From positions 1-46,223 of the IMG/VR virus record IMGVR_UViG_3300020420_000027: DNA of 46,223 bases. One strand, 5' to 3'. The position numbers and the translations under genes are program-made. How positions within the stretch are numbered: the stretch's first letter is position 1; every line of letters begins with the position of its first letter. This document shows positions 28,922 through 37,345 of this stretch, in pieces. The notes under the pieces are model-generated. The model was given only the letters and a program-made list of their open reading frames with translations, made no database searches and had not been told where the DNA came from. This stretch comes from a virus.

Positions 28922-29012
28922 GTTTCTCTATGGCTTTTAGGATTATAAACATTACAAAGACACCAAAAGGTACGCCTATCATTAACATTAATATTCCATC
29001 ACTTACTGACAT
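28887..29012 (-). CDS. Small membrane peptide, 41 aa
   Basis: The ATG at 29012 has an AGGAG site 5 nt upstream and encodes one membrane helix (about residues 6-26, GILMLMIGVPFGVFVMFIIL), then a charged tail ending FKNDKK. It starts 7 nt after the queD stop. Function unknown. Confidence 0.62.
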   Translation of the reverse strand: MSVSDGILMLMIGVPFGVFVMFIILKAIEKHDEQRFKNDKK

Positions 29013-29019
29013 AAATCTC

Positions 29020-29541
29020 CTAACATCCTTGTTCGGTTAAATCATACATATCCATTGGATCACTTGCATCTGATTCAACAATTTTTTGAACTGAAAACGG
29101 AGTATAGATAGCACTATTGGCTCCATGTTCTGAGCATTCAACCTGCTCAACCCAACAACGTCCTTCTGACGCATCTCTAACAAGTTTGTCAGCAAAGTCA
29201 AAGGCGTGTTTTGCAAATTTTTCTACACCAACACCATTAAACTCTACTACTTCACATAAGTCTTTTTCTTGTAAATTATAAAACTCTTGTTTATGTGGAT
29301 CATTAACATCTATACAAGTTTTGTGATCAAAGTGATCTTCGAGCCACTTCTTTAAAGGTTTTAAACCGCCAAAGTCTACTGCCCAATTTTTGTTATCTAA
29401 TTCATTACAACCAAATGTAAACTTAAATGCAAGGCTGTAACCATGTAGCAAATGACAATGTGAATGATCAGCATTAGGTTGTCTAAATACTGCACTCAAT
29501 CCAATGTTATGCCCATATGTTTTTGTACTATAAAAAGCCAT
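29020..29541 (-). CDS. queD: QueD-like 6-pyruvoyl-tetrahydropterin synthase family enzyme
   Basis: The zinc and catalytic motifs are present: DHSHCHLLHGYSLAFKF (His28, His30 and His33 region), AVDFGGLKPLKKWLEDHFDHKT (compare V.DF..lk..v...lDH), and the late VEQVECSEHGANSA segment with the Glu of the family. QueD makes 6-carboxytetrahydropterin on the way to preQ0. With the QueC-like enzyme at 11600 it gives two steps of the 7-deazaguanine pathway. It is slightly longer (173 aa) than host QueD (about 120). It is driven by a TTGACA-17-TATTAT promoter. Confidence 0.88.
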   Translation of the reverse strand: MAFYSTKTYGHNIGLSAVFRQPNADHSHCHLLHGYSLAFKFTFGCNELDNKNWAVDFGGLKPLKKWLEDHFDHKTCIDVNDPHKQEFYNLQEKDLCEVVEFNGVGVEKFAKHAFDFADKLVRDASEGRCWVEQVECSEHGANSAIYTPFSVQKIVESDASDPMDMYDLTEQGC

Positions 29542-29616
29542 TTATTTTCTCCTATATTGTGCGGCAGAGTATTTTACGAGGGATGACGCTCTAGACCTCT
29601 TGTTATTCATATTATT

Positions 29617-29645
29617 ATAATAAGCTAAAAACATAGATTTGTCAA
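29617..29645 (-). promoter_or_regulatory. Sigma70-like promoter TTGACA-17-TATTAT
   Basis: On the - strand TTGACA (29645-29640) and TATTAT (29622-29617) are 17 bp apart. Transcription would start near 29610, about 70 nt before the queD ATG, which has an AGGAG site. No GTAAGA palindrome is present. It marks the start of the queD-sufT-fdxA-apt-A-type-carrier transcription unit. Confidence 0.75.
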
Positions 29646-30323
29646 TTACTTATTATTTAAATAATGCCATAAATCCATAGCATATTTTCTCCATTTTTGC
29701 TTAAATCCTAAGAAATTAGGACCTTCGCTAAATCTTATATTTTCCCAATCTTTATCACTGCTTGGCGGATTCCATTCAGCATCTTTTGGGTTCTTTTCAA
29801 ATGCAGGGTAAACTTCATACCAGGGTTCAATATCACGTTGTTTAATATCTTCATGCATCAGACTATAAGAATTTGTAGCTAAAGATAAGGGAGGAACAAC
29901 CATATTATGTTCTGGCCAATGTACATAAATTGCTTTTACATTAGGCTTTTTTGCTAACCACAATGCCATTAATCTGCCACTGCCTGGATGAACTCTGTAT
30001 CTATTGTTCCAGGGCTCATGTAATAATTGCACTGGAAACATTAATTGTCCATATTCCTGTATTTGATCTTTTAACCACCAAACTTTGGCGGCATCGTCTA
30101 GTATAGTCCTATTCCACATATTGTTATCTGTAACTTCAGTCTCAACAAAATCCATTATATTTTCAAATGGTATTTGTTTAAATTCATCAAATAGTTTATC
30201 TATTTCTTTTTGTGGATTACCTAACCAATCCCAATCACAAAAAGTAGTATATACTTCACCACCAAGCTCTGTATGTTTAGAGAACCATTTTTGGAGTACT
30301 GATATGTTTGAATATTGCTTCAT
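29646..30323 (-). CDS. Hypothetical protein with ParB-like motif, 225 aa
   Basis: The middle part, FPVQLLHEPWNNRYRVHPGSGRLMALWLA, resembles the ParB/Srx-like pattern (pv.l......yrv.pG.gRl.al...). The rest, rich in Trp, is not recognised. I chose the ATG at 30323 (MKQYSNISV), which reduces the overlap with the upstream SGNH gene to 47 nt; an ATG at 30359 is possible. It is the last gene before the queD promoter region. Confidence 0.65.
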   Translation of the reverse strand: MKQYSNISVLQKWFSKHTELGGEVYTTFCDWDWLGNPQKEIDKLFDEFKQIPFENIMDFVETEVTDNNMWNRTILDDAAKVWWLKDQIQEYGQLMFPVQLLHEPWNNRYRVHPGSGRLMALWLAKKPNVKAIYVHWPEHNMVVPPLSLATNSYSLMHEDIKQRDIEPWYEVYPAFEKNPKDAEWNPPSSDKDWENIRFSEGPNFLGFKQKWRKYAMDLWHYLNNK

Positions 30324-30861
30324 GCCATTCTTTACCAGGATGAGTTCCATCTGATCCATAACTATTCATTTGAGCATGATCAAAAGGTTTTGTTACTGTT
30401 AATTCTTTTATATCTATATTTAGTGCCATACAATAACATTGTAATAAGAGTTGATTTTTTTCATAATTATAATTGTCAGAAAACTCGTTTGATTGTTCCA
30501 ATGCTGATGCAAACCAAGCGGTGTTATAATTTGCTTCAGTTTTAAATCTTAATGTTTCCCCAGTATCGTCTATTATTTCTCTACGAGTAGCAAATGTCCA
30601 CATTACATAAATTTTTTCTGGCTTAAATTCGTTACAATAGTTTATAGCCATTCTAACAATTTTATCGTTACTATTTCCTTCAAGCCCACAATTAACAATA
30701 CCTAGTAAACTAGGCCAAGTTAGTTTTTCTTCAACACCTGTACCTTTTGTAAAACTACAGCCAAAGGCGGCTGGAACTCCAGGTCCTGGTTGGACTAGAG
30801 TTCTCAATTTATTATAATCGTCGCCTATTTGTGGTTTTGAAAAATCACGATCAAAATACAT
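30277..30861 (-). CDS. SGNH-hydrolase-like protein
   Basis: Block I is AAFGCSFTKGTGVEEKLTWP (Ser in GCSFT) and block V is SDGTHPGKEWH with the DxxHP pair. Block II-like NCGLEGNSNDKIVRMAI and block III-like IYVMWTFATRRE lie between. This is the clearest of the three SGNH-like proteins in the window. The ATG at 30861 overlaps the upstream stop as TAATG. The substrate is unknown; its position next to the cell-wall hydrolase may hint at envelope chemistry. Confidence 0.78.
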   Translation of the reverse strand: MYFDRDFSKPQIGDDYNKLRTLVQPGPGVPAAFGCSFTKGTGVEEKLTWPSLLGIVNCGLEGNSNDKIVRMAINYCNEFKPEKIYVMWTFATRREIIDDTGETLRFKTEANYNTAWFASALEQSNEFSDNYNYEKNQLLLQCYCMALNIDIKELTVTKPFDHAQMNSYGSDGTHPGKEWHEAIFKHISTPKMVL

Positions 30862-31523
30862 TAGGGTCTGCCCCAACGATAAAATATATGTTGACCAATC
30901 TGTGTTACCTTTGCCATTCCACGATCATGAATCCAATTAGGTTTTACGTATGATGCATGATAATGAGTTGACCCTTCTGTAATATCTGCTATTGCATATC
31001 CATTATCCCAAGCATCAAAAATTATACCTGCAATATCGTTTGCTAAAATAAATGCATCGTTATCATACATGACATCTTTTTTACCATCACAATACCAACT
31101 GAACTGACACCTATTCTTTTTAGGCCAATATATACGTTCTTCATCAGCTAAATCTTTATGTTGCCTAGTTTTCCAGCTTTCTTTAACAGGGCCTTCTTTA
31201 ACTACTGCACATACTCCATCTGGATATCGATCATCTAATACCCTATTCATTGTTACTAGAGCTACTGCATACATACCAGCATAACCATCACTTCGTGCTT
31301 CGTGATACATATTTTGTACTAGACAGGAAAATTCTTCAGCATCTAAAGTAGCAAAATTATCCATATCAATATAAAATTCATTATCAATTTCTAAATAATT
31401 TTGTGGTGGATTACCTGTTGTATCTGCCTTAACTTGAGTTGGCGGGTAATGTGAAAATACAAATACTCCAATCGCTAGTGTGAGTCCAAAAAGAGTATTA
31501 AAAATACCTGATAATATTTTCAT
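30861..31523 (-). CDS. SleB/CwlJ-type cell-wall hydrolase (probable endolysin)
   Basis: The N-terminus is a signal anchor or signal peptide (residues 1-25, ILSGIFNTLFGLTLAIGVFV). The catalytic domain shows NMYHEARSDGYAGMYAVALV with the catalytic Glu75, then RCQFSWYCDG, and THYHASYVKPNWIHDR...GQHIFYRWG, the signatures of the Hydrolase_2 family, which cuts peptidoglycan glycan strands. With an N-terminal export signal it may be a secreted (SAR-like or Sec-exported) endolysin, so a dedicated large holin might not be needed. It abuts the next gene upstream by a 1-nt overlap. Confidence 0.9.
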   Translation of the reverse strand: MKILSGIFNTLFGLTLAIGVFVFSHYPPTQVKADTTGNPPQNYLEIDNEFYIDMDNFATLDAEEFSCLVQNMYHEARSDGYAGMYAVALVTMNRVLDDRYPDGVCAVVKEGPVKESWKTRQHKDLADEERIYWPKKNRCQFSWYCDGKKDVMYDNDAFILANDIAGIIFDAWDNGYAIADITEGSTHYHASYVKPNWIHDRGMAKVTQIGQHIFYRWGRP

Positions 31524-31822
31524 TATCCTTCTACCTTTCTTTTAATCATTGATGCATTAATTTTTGTAACAGTTCTACCAAAAGGAGTAGCCTGTGCTAG
31601 ATCTTGAACTTCAACAGTTTTACGATTCATTTTTATAATCGTACCCTGTTTAGTTAGACCTCCATACTCCCATTCAATTTTATCGCCTCGTTTAAGACCA
31701 GTTCTATTTTTATTACCAATAAATGTTTGTTGCCTTCTCCAAGCATCAGCAATAACATTTAGATCACCCTGGTTATCAATTCTACGAAGAGCTTCTAAAA
31801 CATCATTAAGTTTTTCTGACAT
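31523..31822 (-). CDS. KOW/SH3-like hypothetical protein, 99 aa
   Basis: The C-terminal half (LKRGDKIEWEYGGLTKQGTIIKMNRKTVEVQD) looks like a small SH3/KOW-type barrel. The N-terminal half is helical. T4-like marine phages often carry such a protein, of unknown function. It overlaps both neighbours by 1 nt. Confidence 0.7.
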   Translation of the reverse strand: MSEKLNDVLEALRRIDNQGDLNVIADAWRRQQTFIGNKNRTGLKRGDKIEWEYGGLTKQGTIIKMNRKTVEVQDLAQATPFGRTVTKINASMIKRKVEG

Positions 31823-32169
31823 TATGCAACCTCCTTAAAACCAAAACTAGCAACCACGTGTTTGTTGCCATCAGGGTCAATTACAATATCACCAACACTG
31901 ACACTATGCATAGGAGCAAGTCGTTCAATGTTTTCTTCAGGACCAATATTACCAGTTTCAAAAACACCTTCAAGACCTTTTGTAGTCGTAATGTTTGAAA
32001 CGTGGGTATAATAACCTTTATCAAATGCTGATTTTGCAATAGAGCCTGCATTATCTGCAAAAGACATATCCAATTTCATTTTATGACTTTCTACAGAGTT
32101 ATGTCCTTCAGCATTAATTTTGTCTACTTCTGCTTCTGTTAGACGAATTTGATGTACCTGATACTGCAT
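31822..32169 (-). CDS. Hypothetical protein, 115 aa
   Basis: The sequence (MQYQVHQIRLTEAEVDKINA...) ends in a small beta module (SVGDIVIDPDGNKHVVASFGF). I placed the start at 32169 behind GAGG, just after the upstream gene; the longer frame from 32196 has no site. The family looks conserved in T4-like cyanophages, but its function is unknown. Confidence 0.72.
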   Translation of the reverse strand: MQYQVHQIRLTEAEVDKINAEGHNSVESHKMKLDMSFADNAGSIAKSAFDKGYYTHVSNITTTKGLEGVFETGNIGPEENIERLAPMHSVSVGDIVIDPDGNKHVVASFGFKEVA

Positions 32170-32170
32170 A

Positions 32171-32494
32171 TTAAAGTCCTCTCTGTTGCATTTCAATTCT
32201 AATACACTTCATATAGTTCTCTTTACTAGGAACCATATTGTGCTTCTTACAAAGTTTCTTAGCCTGTGGCGTAACAAACCCTTTAGATTCCAATATATCT
32301 AATGGACTTTCACCTGCCTTATACCTACCAAAGTATTCGTCAGTAGTGAAATTCTTGATTAAGAAATTTTTAAAAGCACCTGCAAACTTAACATATTTGA
32401 ATCTAGCAACAAATTCATTGTTACCATAATGTTGTCCAGGTAAATTGTATGTTAAATACATACCATCATAATTAAAATTTTCTTTTTTAAACAT
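32171..32494 (-). CDS. Hypothetical protein, 107 aa
   Basis: This is a basic, aromatic-rich protein (MFKKENFNYDGMYLTYNLPG...). The ATG at 32494 has an AAGGAG site 7 nt upstream, better than the ATG at 32503, which touches that site. It is first in its unit behind an operator-type promoter (32527..32555). Confidence 0.72.
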   Translation of the reverse strand: MFKKENFNYDGMYLTYNLPGQHYGNNEFVARFKYVKFAGAFKNFLIKNFTTDEYFGRYKAGESPLDILESKGFVTPQAKKLCKKHNMVPSKENYMKCIRIEMQQRGL

Positions 32495-32526
32495 ATATTG
32501 CATCTCCTTTTTTAACTTATACTCTT

Positions 32527-32555
32527 ATAATATAGTAAGATGCCTTACCTGTCAA
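32527..32555 (-). promoter_or_regulatory. TTGACA-17-TATTAT promoter with GTAAGG/CTTAC palindrome
   Basis: On the - strand TTGACA (32555-32550) and TATTAT (32532-32527) are 17 bp apart, with GTAAGGCATCTTAC in the spacer (one mismatch from the perfect palindrome). The arrangement is identical to the site at 15920..15948. Confidence 0.82.
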
Positions 32556-32626
32556 CCTTTTTATGCGTTTTTTTCGATAAAAAACATCAATAAAATCAAG
32601 GCTTTTTAATTTTTTTTGAAATAAAT

Positions 32627-32968
32627 TTAAGGATTTTGAACAAAATCTGCTGGAATAAACGTTTTCCAGCCCGTACTATGGTAGCCTTCATACAAATTTA
32701 GTGTACTATTATACCATATTGTACCTACTACAGGATTAGATGGTCTTGTAACTGGATCAGTTGAAACTTGAGATCCTACTATATCTGTAGGAATAGCTGA
32801 TTTCCATGTTGAAGGTGTTCCCTGATACACTTCAAATAGATCTGTTTCTGTATTATAACGTATGAATCCTGAGTCTGCTGAAAGAACTGGCTGTGATGTA
32901 AATGGGCCTGCCGGTGCTATGATTGTTTGATCTGGATTGGTAGTTAAATCGTTAATTGAAATAGTCAT
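32627..32968 (-). CDS. Structural protein with YN...EGY..W repeats, 113 aa
   Basis: Two copies of a short beta motif are visible: GFIRYNTETDLFEVYQG followed by WK, and GTIWYNSTLNLYEGYHSTGWK. The same motif appears in the next gene (MWFNTDTKMFEGYNGTEWK). Such repeats are common in fibre, neck or whisker-type virion proteins of T4-like marine phages. It overlaps its neighbour by 1 nt. It probably forms part of a fibre or decoration. Confidence 0.7.
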   Translation of the reverse strand: MTISINDLTTNPDQTIIAPAGPFTSQPVLSADSGFIRYNTETDLFEVYQGTPSTWKSAIPTDIVGSQVSTDPVTRPSNPVVGTIWYNSTLNLYEGYHSTGWKTFIPADFVQNP

Positions 32969-33414
32969 TATGTTGTCTCGTTATATGTAGAAGGAATAAG
33001 TTGTTTCCATTCTGTACCATTATAGCCTTCAAACATTTTTGTATCAGTGTTGAACCACATTTGACCTTCTACTGGACTTGTAGGTCTTGCGGCTGTACTT
33101 CCTTTTGGAAGAACAAATGTTGTTGAGATTTCGACTTCAGTGGCTTCTAACTTATCAAGAGTTAGATCTGCTTTTGATATTTGTAAAGGATTGACGTCAT
33201 TAGGAGTTGCTGAAGTTAATGTTACACTGTCAATTAAGTAAAATTTTTGTTCAGCACTATCTCTTACTAAACCGGTATATGTATTTGCACCAATTTTTCC
33301 TAGAATACCAATATCAGTAGGAGTAGTATTCCCTTTACCAAGAACCATAAGGCTATCGGTAAAGTCAACTACTTCACTTGTTGTTACTGCTAGATTAATT
33401 TTTCTAAAAGCCAT
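32968..33414 (-). CDS. Virion protein, fibre/decoration-like, 148 aa
   Basis: The protein has a beta-rich N-terminal half and ends in the motif GQMWFNTDTKMFEGYNGTEW shared with the next gene. It starts MAFRKINLAVTTSEVVDFTD. A late-type box with AGATAAATA (33449-33441) and an AGGATAA site precede it. It is likely exposed on the virion, which is inference from the motif. Confidence 0.7.
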   Translation of the reverse strand: MAFRKINLAVTTSEVVDFTDSLMVLGKGNTTPTDIGILGKIGANTYTGLVRDSAEQKFYLIDSVTLTSATPNDVNPLQISKADLTLDKLEATEVEISTTFVLPKGSTAARPTSPVEGQMWFNTDTKMFEGYNGTEWKQLIPSTYNETT

Positions 33415-33440
33415 CTGTTATCCTATATTATATACACAGA

Positions 33441-33449
33441 TATTTATCT
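33441..33449 (-). promoter_or_regulatory. Late-type promoter box AGATAAATA
   Basis: On the - strand AGATAAATA lies 26 nt before the ATG at 33414, at the end of the polymerase gene. It fits the T4-like late box and would separate late structural genes from the replication gene upstream. Confidence 0.5.
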
Positions 33450-36100
33450 TATCCAAGCTCAAATAGACTACTAAATGTATTCTTACCCTCGCTGGCTGAC
33501 AAATCCCACTTCATAACGCCTAAAAGATTATCTATTTTCTTAGTAATAATAGCTTGTTCCATAGCATCGTCATCAAATGGCAGTTCTTTAAACCAATGTG
33601 GAATACGTTGTTCATCTGTAGGATAACCAATACTAGTGATTCCCATAGGATTACGTTTTAGCTTACATACAATAGTTTTCATACCATCATTAATTGATAT
33701 ACTGTGCTGATCATTGTGCATATCTTTAAGCCTATTCCAATTAATTGCGGCTAGGGCATGACCCACACTACATTTACCAGTACGTTCAAATGTTTTTGTA
33801 TGATTAGTTAAATTGTTTACACGTTTAGGTGTTCCTTTTTGCCAACTTGGCATTTGTCTAAATTCTTTACGAAACTGTAGAATACGTTCCATTACTTTAT
33901 CCTCAGTTTTATCAGTCAATACCATAACAAGTAATTCATTTAAAAACTCTTGCATAAATGCTGGCGTATCACTACGTTTTAAATCCAATCCCATTGCTTT
34001 AATTTTACCTGGCTTGCCGTCCACATCTGTACGTTTACCTTCATCATCATATACTAAAATTGCATAACGTTTTTTAGTAATAAAGATTCCTGCACTACCT
34101 ACAATTTCTCTACCTGCTTCAATAATTTTACCTAGTTCTTCAGTTGTATGAAATGCGTCCTGCATATATTTTGGAAAACTATCGTTAACTTCTTCGCAAA
34201 CTGCTTCATAGAATTGAGTAATTTTTTCTTTACTCCATTCAACAGTACCAGCTTTAATATCATCTTTTAAAATAGGATATGCACTAAAATATGCTGAATC
34301 AGTATCACCATAAACAATAGCATCTCCATAATGATCATACTTGCCTGTAATAACTTCATTAAGTTTTCCTGCCATATGTTTTGCAATACATCTACCAGTT
34401 AGAGTAGTACTCTGTCCTAAACGTGCATCAAAAAATCTACTACCAGGATTCAGTAATGCACCATATAAACTGTTCAAGTTAATCTTTTTAACAAGTTGAC
34501 GTTTATCCCAATATTCAAAACGTTCATTATCGCCTTCCTGTCTAGATTGAAATGCTTTTGTTCTCATTTCTTTACGTTCTTCATACCAATGTTCTAGTAG
34601 TCCAGGAACGATTCCTTTTTTCTCATAAGTAAATATTGTACCATTTGCCGTTATAAGCCAGGGTTGATCATTTTCAAAAATTAGTTTATATGCTTCAGCA
34701 CCTGTTGCCCTAACATTAGAACCATCTTCAAAGTCAATGATAAGTGTTTCTTCCTCATCTTTTGCCATTACAAGATCATATTCTTTTGTAGCAAATTTAC
34801 CTTCCCAGGCTTTTGCAATTTCTCCATTATGCTCTTCAATCATTGCATCTGTAAATGTATGCCTTACTTGTCCAACAATAGTTTCTGTACTCATATTCAA
34901 ACTACGTAAGATACTAGGATATAGACTGTTCAAGTCAATACTACCAATCCATTTATGCATACCTTTTTTAGGAGTTGCTACATATGCACCTGCGGCTTGA
35001 TTATTCTTACTTGCACCACGTACTTTGTCAGGAACAATGAACCCACGTGCATGAGCTTCATTAATAATAGCCATATCAGTTTGTGCAACCGCACCCATTG
35101 TTGTTTGAAGTAAAACTGTATTAGAGTGTGCTAATACATTTGCTAGATCAATAAATTGTAGTTTATCATCAAGACGTACAATTAGATCAACATCCTGTCT
35201 ATTATAAGAAATAAAAGTTTCGAAATCCTGATTATAGAGTTGATCTAGTGTGCCGTCATATGCAACCTTACGTTCACCCAATTCATGTTCACCAATAGCA
35301 TCTAAACTGTAACTATGCATTTCATGATATGTATACTTACGATATAATGCTAGATAATCTAAATGTACTCTACCTTGTAGAACATATGTTTGTTGTTCTC
35401 TACCAAATTGTGTAATAGTTTTACTTTCAGGAACTTTATTCCATAAGCAGAGTTTACGTGTATGGCTTTTACTTAAAACTTTGTTTATACGATTAACTAT
35501 ATATGGAATATCATATGTTTCACTATTCCAGCCAGTTAACACATCTGCATCATCAATTAAATCCAGGAATGCTTCAAGCATTTCTTTTTCTGTATCAAAT
35601 AAAATTGTATCTTCAAACTTGTTTATAATTTCCTGTGCCTGCTCTTTTCGCATAGATTTAGGCTTAACACAAAAACAAAACGTTCTATGTAACCAATTTA
35701 AATGAACACCAATAGTATTAATAGCATTAAATGGATCAGCAGGTTCAGCAAATCCACGAACACTATTAAAATCAACCTCAATATCAAAGTATGCAATATT
35801 AAGTTTAGGAGCATCCTTAGACATATAATTATCAGCTAAACAACGGAATACAGGGTTGACATCACTTTCAAATAGACCTTTATTGGCGTGTATCTTCTTT
35901 TCAGTAGCAAATTTTTTGCCAGAGTTACTTACTACACGTTCAAGTTTATCTCCAAATATACTTGTATACTTTCCCCTAGGATCTGGATAATAGAAAGTAT
36001 ATCTAGCAGGATATTCTTTAAATACACGTTTTCCGTCTATACGTTCTACAACGTGTACAATATCTTTATCACGATCAATATATGCGTCTACATAGCTCAT
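33449..36100 (-). CDS. 43: Family B DNA polymerase (T4 gp43-like)
   Basis: The 883-aa enzyme has the 3'-5' exonuclease site with D106 and E108 in YFDIEVDF, GWNSETYDIPYI (Exo II) and YNRQDVDLIVRL (Exo III). The polymerase motifs are SIDLNSLYPSILRSLN (motif A), KKINLNSLYGALL (motif B) and YGDTDSAYFSA (motif C). Length is close to T4 gp43 (898 aa). It is the phage replicase, working with the gp44-like loader at 17837. The ATG overlaps the upstream methyltransferase by 4 nt. Confidence 0.98.
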   Translation of the reverse strand: MSYVDAYIDRDKDIVHVVERIDGKRVFKEYPARYTFYYPDPRGKYTSIFGDKLERVVSNSGKKFATEKKIHANKGLFESDVNPVFRCLADNYMSKDAPKLNIAYFDIEVDFNSVRGFAEPADPFNAINTIGVHLNWLHRTFCFCVKPKSMRKEQAQEIINKFEDTILFDTEKEMLEAFLDLIDDADVLTGWNSETYDIPYIVNRINKVLSKSHTRKLCLWNKVPESKTITQFGREQQTYVLQGRVHLDYLALYRKYTYHEMHSYSLDAIGEHELGERKVAYDGTLDQLYNQDFETFISYNRQDVDLIVRLDDKLQFIDLANVLAHSNTVLLQTTMGAVAQTDMAIINEAHARGFIVPDKVRGASKNNQAAGAYVATPKKGMHKWIGSIDLNSLYPSILRSLNMSTETIVGQVRHTFTDAMIEEHNGEIAKAWEGKFATKEYDLVMAKDEEETLIIDFEDGSNVRATGAEAYKLIFENDQPWLITANGTIFTYEKKGIVPGLLEHWYEERKEMRTKAFQSRQEGDNERFEYWDKRQLVKKINLNSLYGALLNPGSRFFDARLGQSTTLTGRCIAKHMAGKLNEVITGKYDHYGDAIVYGDTDSAYFSAYPILKDDIKAGTVEWSKEKITQFYEAVCEEVNDSFPKYMQDAFHTTEELGKIIEAGREIVGSAGIFITKKRYAILVYDDEGKRTDVDGKPGKIKAMGLDLKRSDTPAFMQEFLNELLVMVLTDKTEDKVMERILQFRKEFRQMPSWQKGTPKRVNNLTNHTKTFERTGKCSVGHALAAINWNRLKDMHNDQHSISINDGMKTIVCKLKRNPMGITSIGYPTDEQRIPHWFKELPFDDDAMEQAIITKKIDNLLGVMKWDLSASEGKNTFSSLFELG

Positions 36101-36753
36101 TTTTTAATTATACTACCATCTATCATGTTGTCAATATTATCTTTTGTTACTCTTCTGTATTCTAGAGGATCTAGCCAAAAATCATTAATTGCAGAAGTGT
36201 AAACTCCTATAACTGATGCACGTCTACTAAACGTTTCACTTTTATCACTCATTTTATTAAGTGGGTCATCAGTAAAACTATAAATTGTCCAACCATTATC
36301 TATAGCTTGAATTATTTGATTTTGTTCAATACACTCTGTACCATTTGCAATATTTCTACCAATTTCTTCTTTTATAAGAATTGGAAAGTGTCCTACATAA
36401 TGTTCATGAAATTGTTTCCATCTTAGTGTATTATGTTTACTATCGTCAATAACAAACTTAACATCATGCCCTTTAATAGTTTTTACCATTTCAGGAGTAA
36501 AGGCCTCTGTTTCCCAATAACTTATAAATCTATTATCAGGTACTGACGCAACATAAACACTAGAATCTTTAATATCAACACCAACAATATTTCCTGTTGT
36601 TAATTGACTCCAACGTTCATGGCTTCCACCACCACCTATACCTAGTTCACACATATTAATATCTGTGCCGGTGTATCCTAATAATAGATCGTAGAATTCA
36701 CCATACCCTCTTTTCCATTTAGGGTCGTCAATTACTGCTTCATTAAATTTCAT
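36097..36753 (-). CDS. Class I methyltransferase-like protein, 218 aa
   Basis: The motif INMCELGIGGGGSHERW, followed by GNIVGVDIKDSS, is a class I methyltransferase motif I and the acidic end of beta-2. HDVKFVIDDSKHN is motif IV-like. The pattern resembles cephalosporin-hydroxylase/CmcI-type methyltransferases. The ATG at 36753 overlaps the upstream stop (ATGA); the ORF could be read longer but would enter the membrane-protein gene. The substrate is unknown. Confidence 0.78.
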   Translation of the reverse strand: MKFNEAVIDDPKWKRGYGEFYDLLLGYTGTDINMCELGIGGGGSHERWSQLTTGNIVGVDIKDSSVYVASVPDNRFISYWETEAFTPEMVKTIKGHDVKFVIDDSKHNTLRWKQFHEHYVGHFPILIKEEIGRNIANGTECIEQNQIIQAIDNGWTIYSFTDDPLNKMSDKSETFSRRASVIGVYTSAINDFWLDPLEYRRVTKDNIDNMIDGSIIKK

Positions 36754-37037
36754 CCTAATATCCCATTGTAAATTAACGTGGCTAATGCTATACTGTTCAT
36801 TGCCGTAAACCAACAACATAAAACAAACGCCGTACTCTTACGACGCCATGTACTAAACATTGCACAGATACTACCAATCCAATATAATGGAATGAATATA
36901 TGTGTTGCAGGATCCAATACCGTAAATGTTAATGTTGCACTAGCTGTCACAAGTATGACAGTTTCAAAAATCTCAACAACAGTTGCTAGTGGGTCTCTGG
37001 TATAGCTTTCACGAAAGAAGGAGACGAGCTTAATCAA
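36750..37037 (-). CDS. Membrane protein, 95 aa
   Basis: Three hydrophobic helices are predicted (about 19-42, 46-62 and 69-90). The N-terminus is charged (MIKLVSFFRESYTRDPLATV). T4-like phages carry similar small membrane proteins of unknown function near gene 43. It follows the DsbA-like gene with no gap and overlaps the methyltransferase gene by 4 nt. Confidence 0.72.
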   Translation of the reverse strand: MIKLVSFFRESYTRDPLATVVEIFETVILVTASATLTFTVLDPATHIFIPLYWIGSICAMFSTWRRKSTAFVLCCWFTAMNSIALATLIYNGILG

Positions 37038-37286
37038 TTAACTTCGCCCGACTGCTTCAAGAATTGCTTCTAGTTCCTCAAACTCTTCACGAGTTTTACC
37101 TTGTTCTGCTTTATATGCAATACGAATTGCTTTGTTTAATACTGCTGGTTTAATTCCCATTTCTTCTGCTACTGCTTTAATTGTATCACGAAGTCCTTCT
37201 TTTAGTGTATCGACTTCTTGATTTACAGTAATGCCTTCAGAAATAATACGTTTTAGTTTATCTTTATCTGCTTCTGAATAATTCAT
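37038..37286 (-). CDS. dsbA: DsbA-like double-stranded DNA-binding protein
   Basis: The 82-aa helical protein reads DKLKRIISEGITVNQEVDTL, then EGLRDTIKAVAEEMGIKPAVLNKAIRIAYKAE. This matches by eye the T4 DsbA family (a helical dsDNA-binding protein, about 89 aa, that stimulates late transcription). It is the first gene behind a strong promoter at 37317..37345 and has an AGGAG site. This would place it early or middle, before the late genes it may help. Confidence 0.8.
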   Translation of the reverse strand: MNYSEADKDKLKRIISEGITVNQEVDTLKEGLRDTIKAVAEEMGIKPAVLNKAIRIAYKAEQGKTREEFEELEAILEAVGRS

Positions 37287-37316
37287 TATTTTCTCCTAGG
37301 TTTATGAATAGTCTAT

Positions 37317-37345
37317 AATATACATGATATTCTGCTAGTTGTCAA
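37317..37345 (-). promoter_or_regulatory. Sigma70-like promoter TTGACA-17-TATATT
   Basis: On the - strand TTGACA (37345-37340) and TATATT (37322-37317) are 17 bp apart. The spacer lacks the GTAAGA palindrome. It drives the dsbA-polymerase unit. The upstream gene's stop codon (37342) lies within the -35. Confidence 0.78.

Noticed and set aside
29542-29610. A 22-codon frame (MNNKRSRASSLVKYSAAQYRRK-like start) in the queD leader, ending right before the queD ATG.
   Set aside because: It has no ribosome-binding site and begins at the expected transcription start; a leader peptide is possible but unsupported. The full peptide is 22 residues, of which only the composition (basic) speaks for it.
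32556-32626. A terminator after the virion gene at 32627, suggested by CAAGGCTTTTT and a T-rich run.
   Set aside because: I could not find a complementary arm long enough to form a stable hairpin in the - strand direction.
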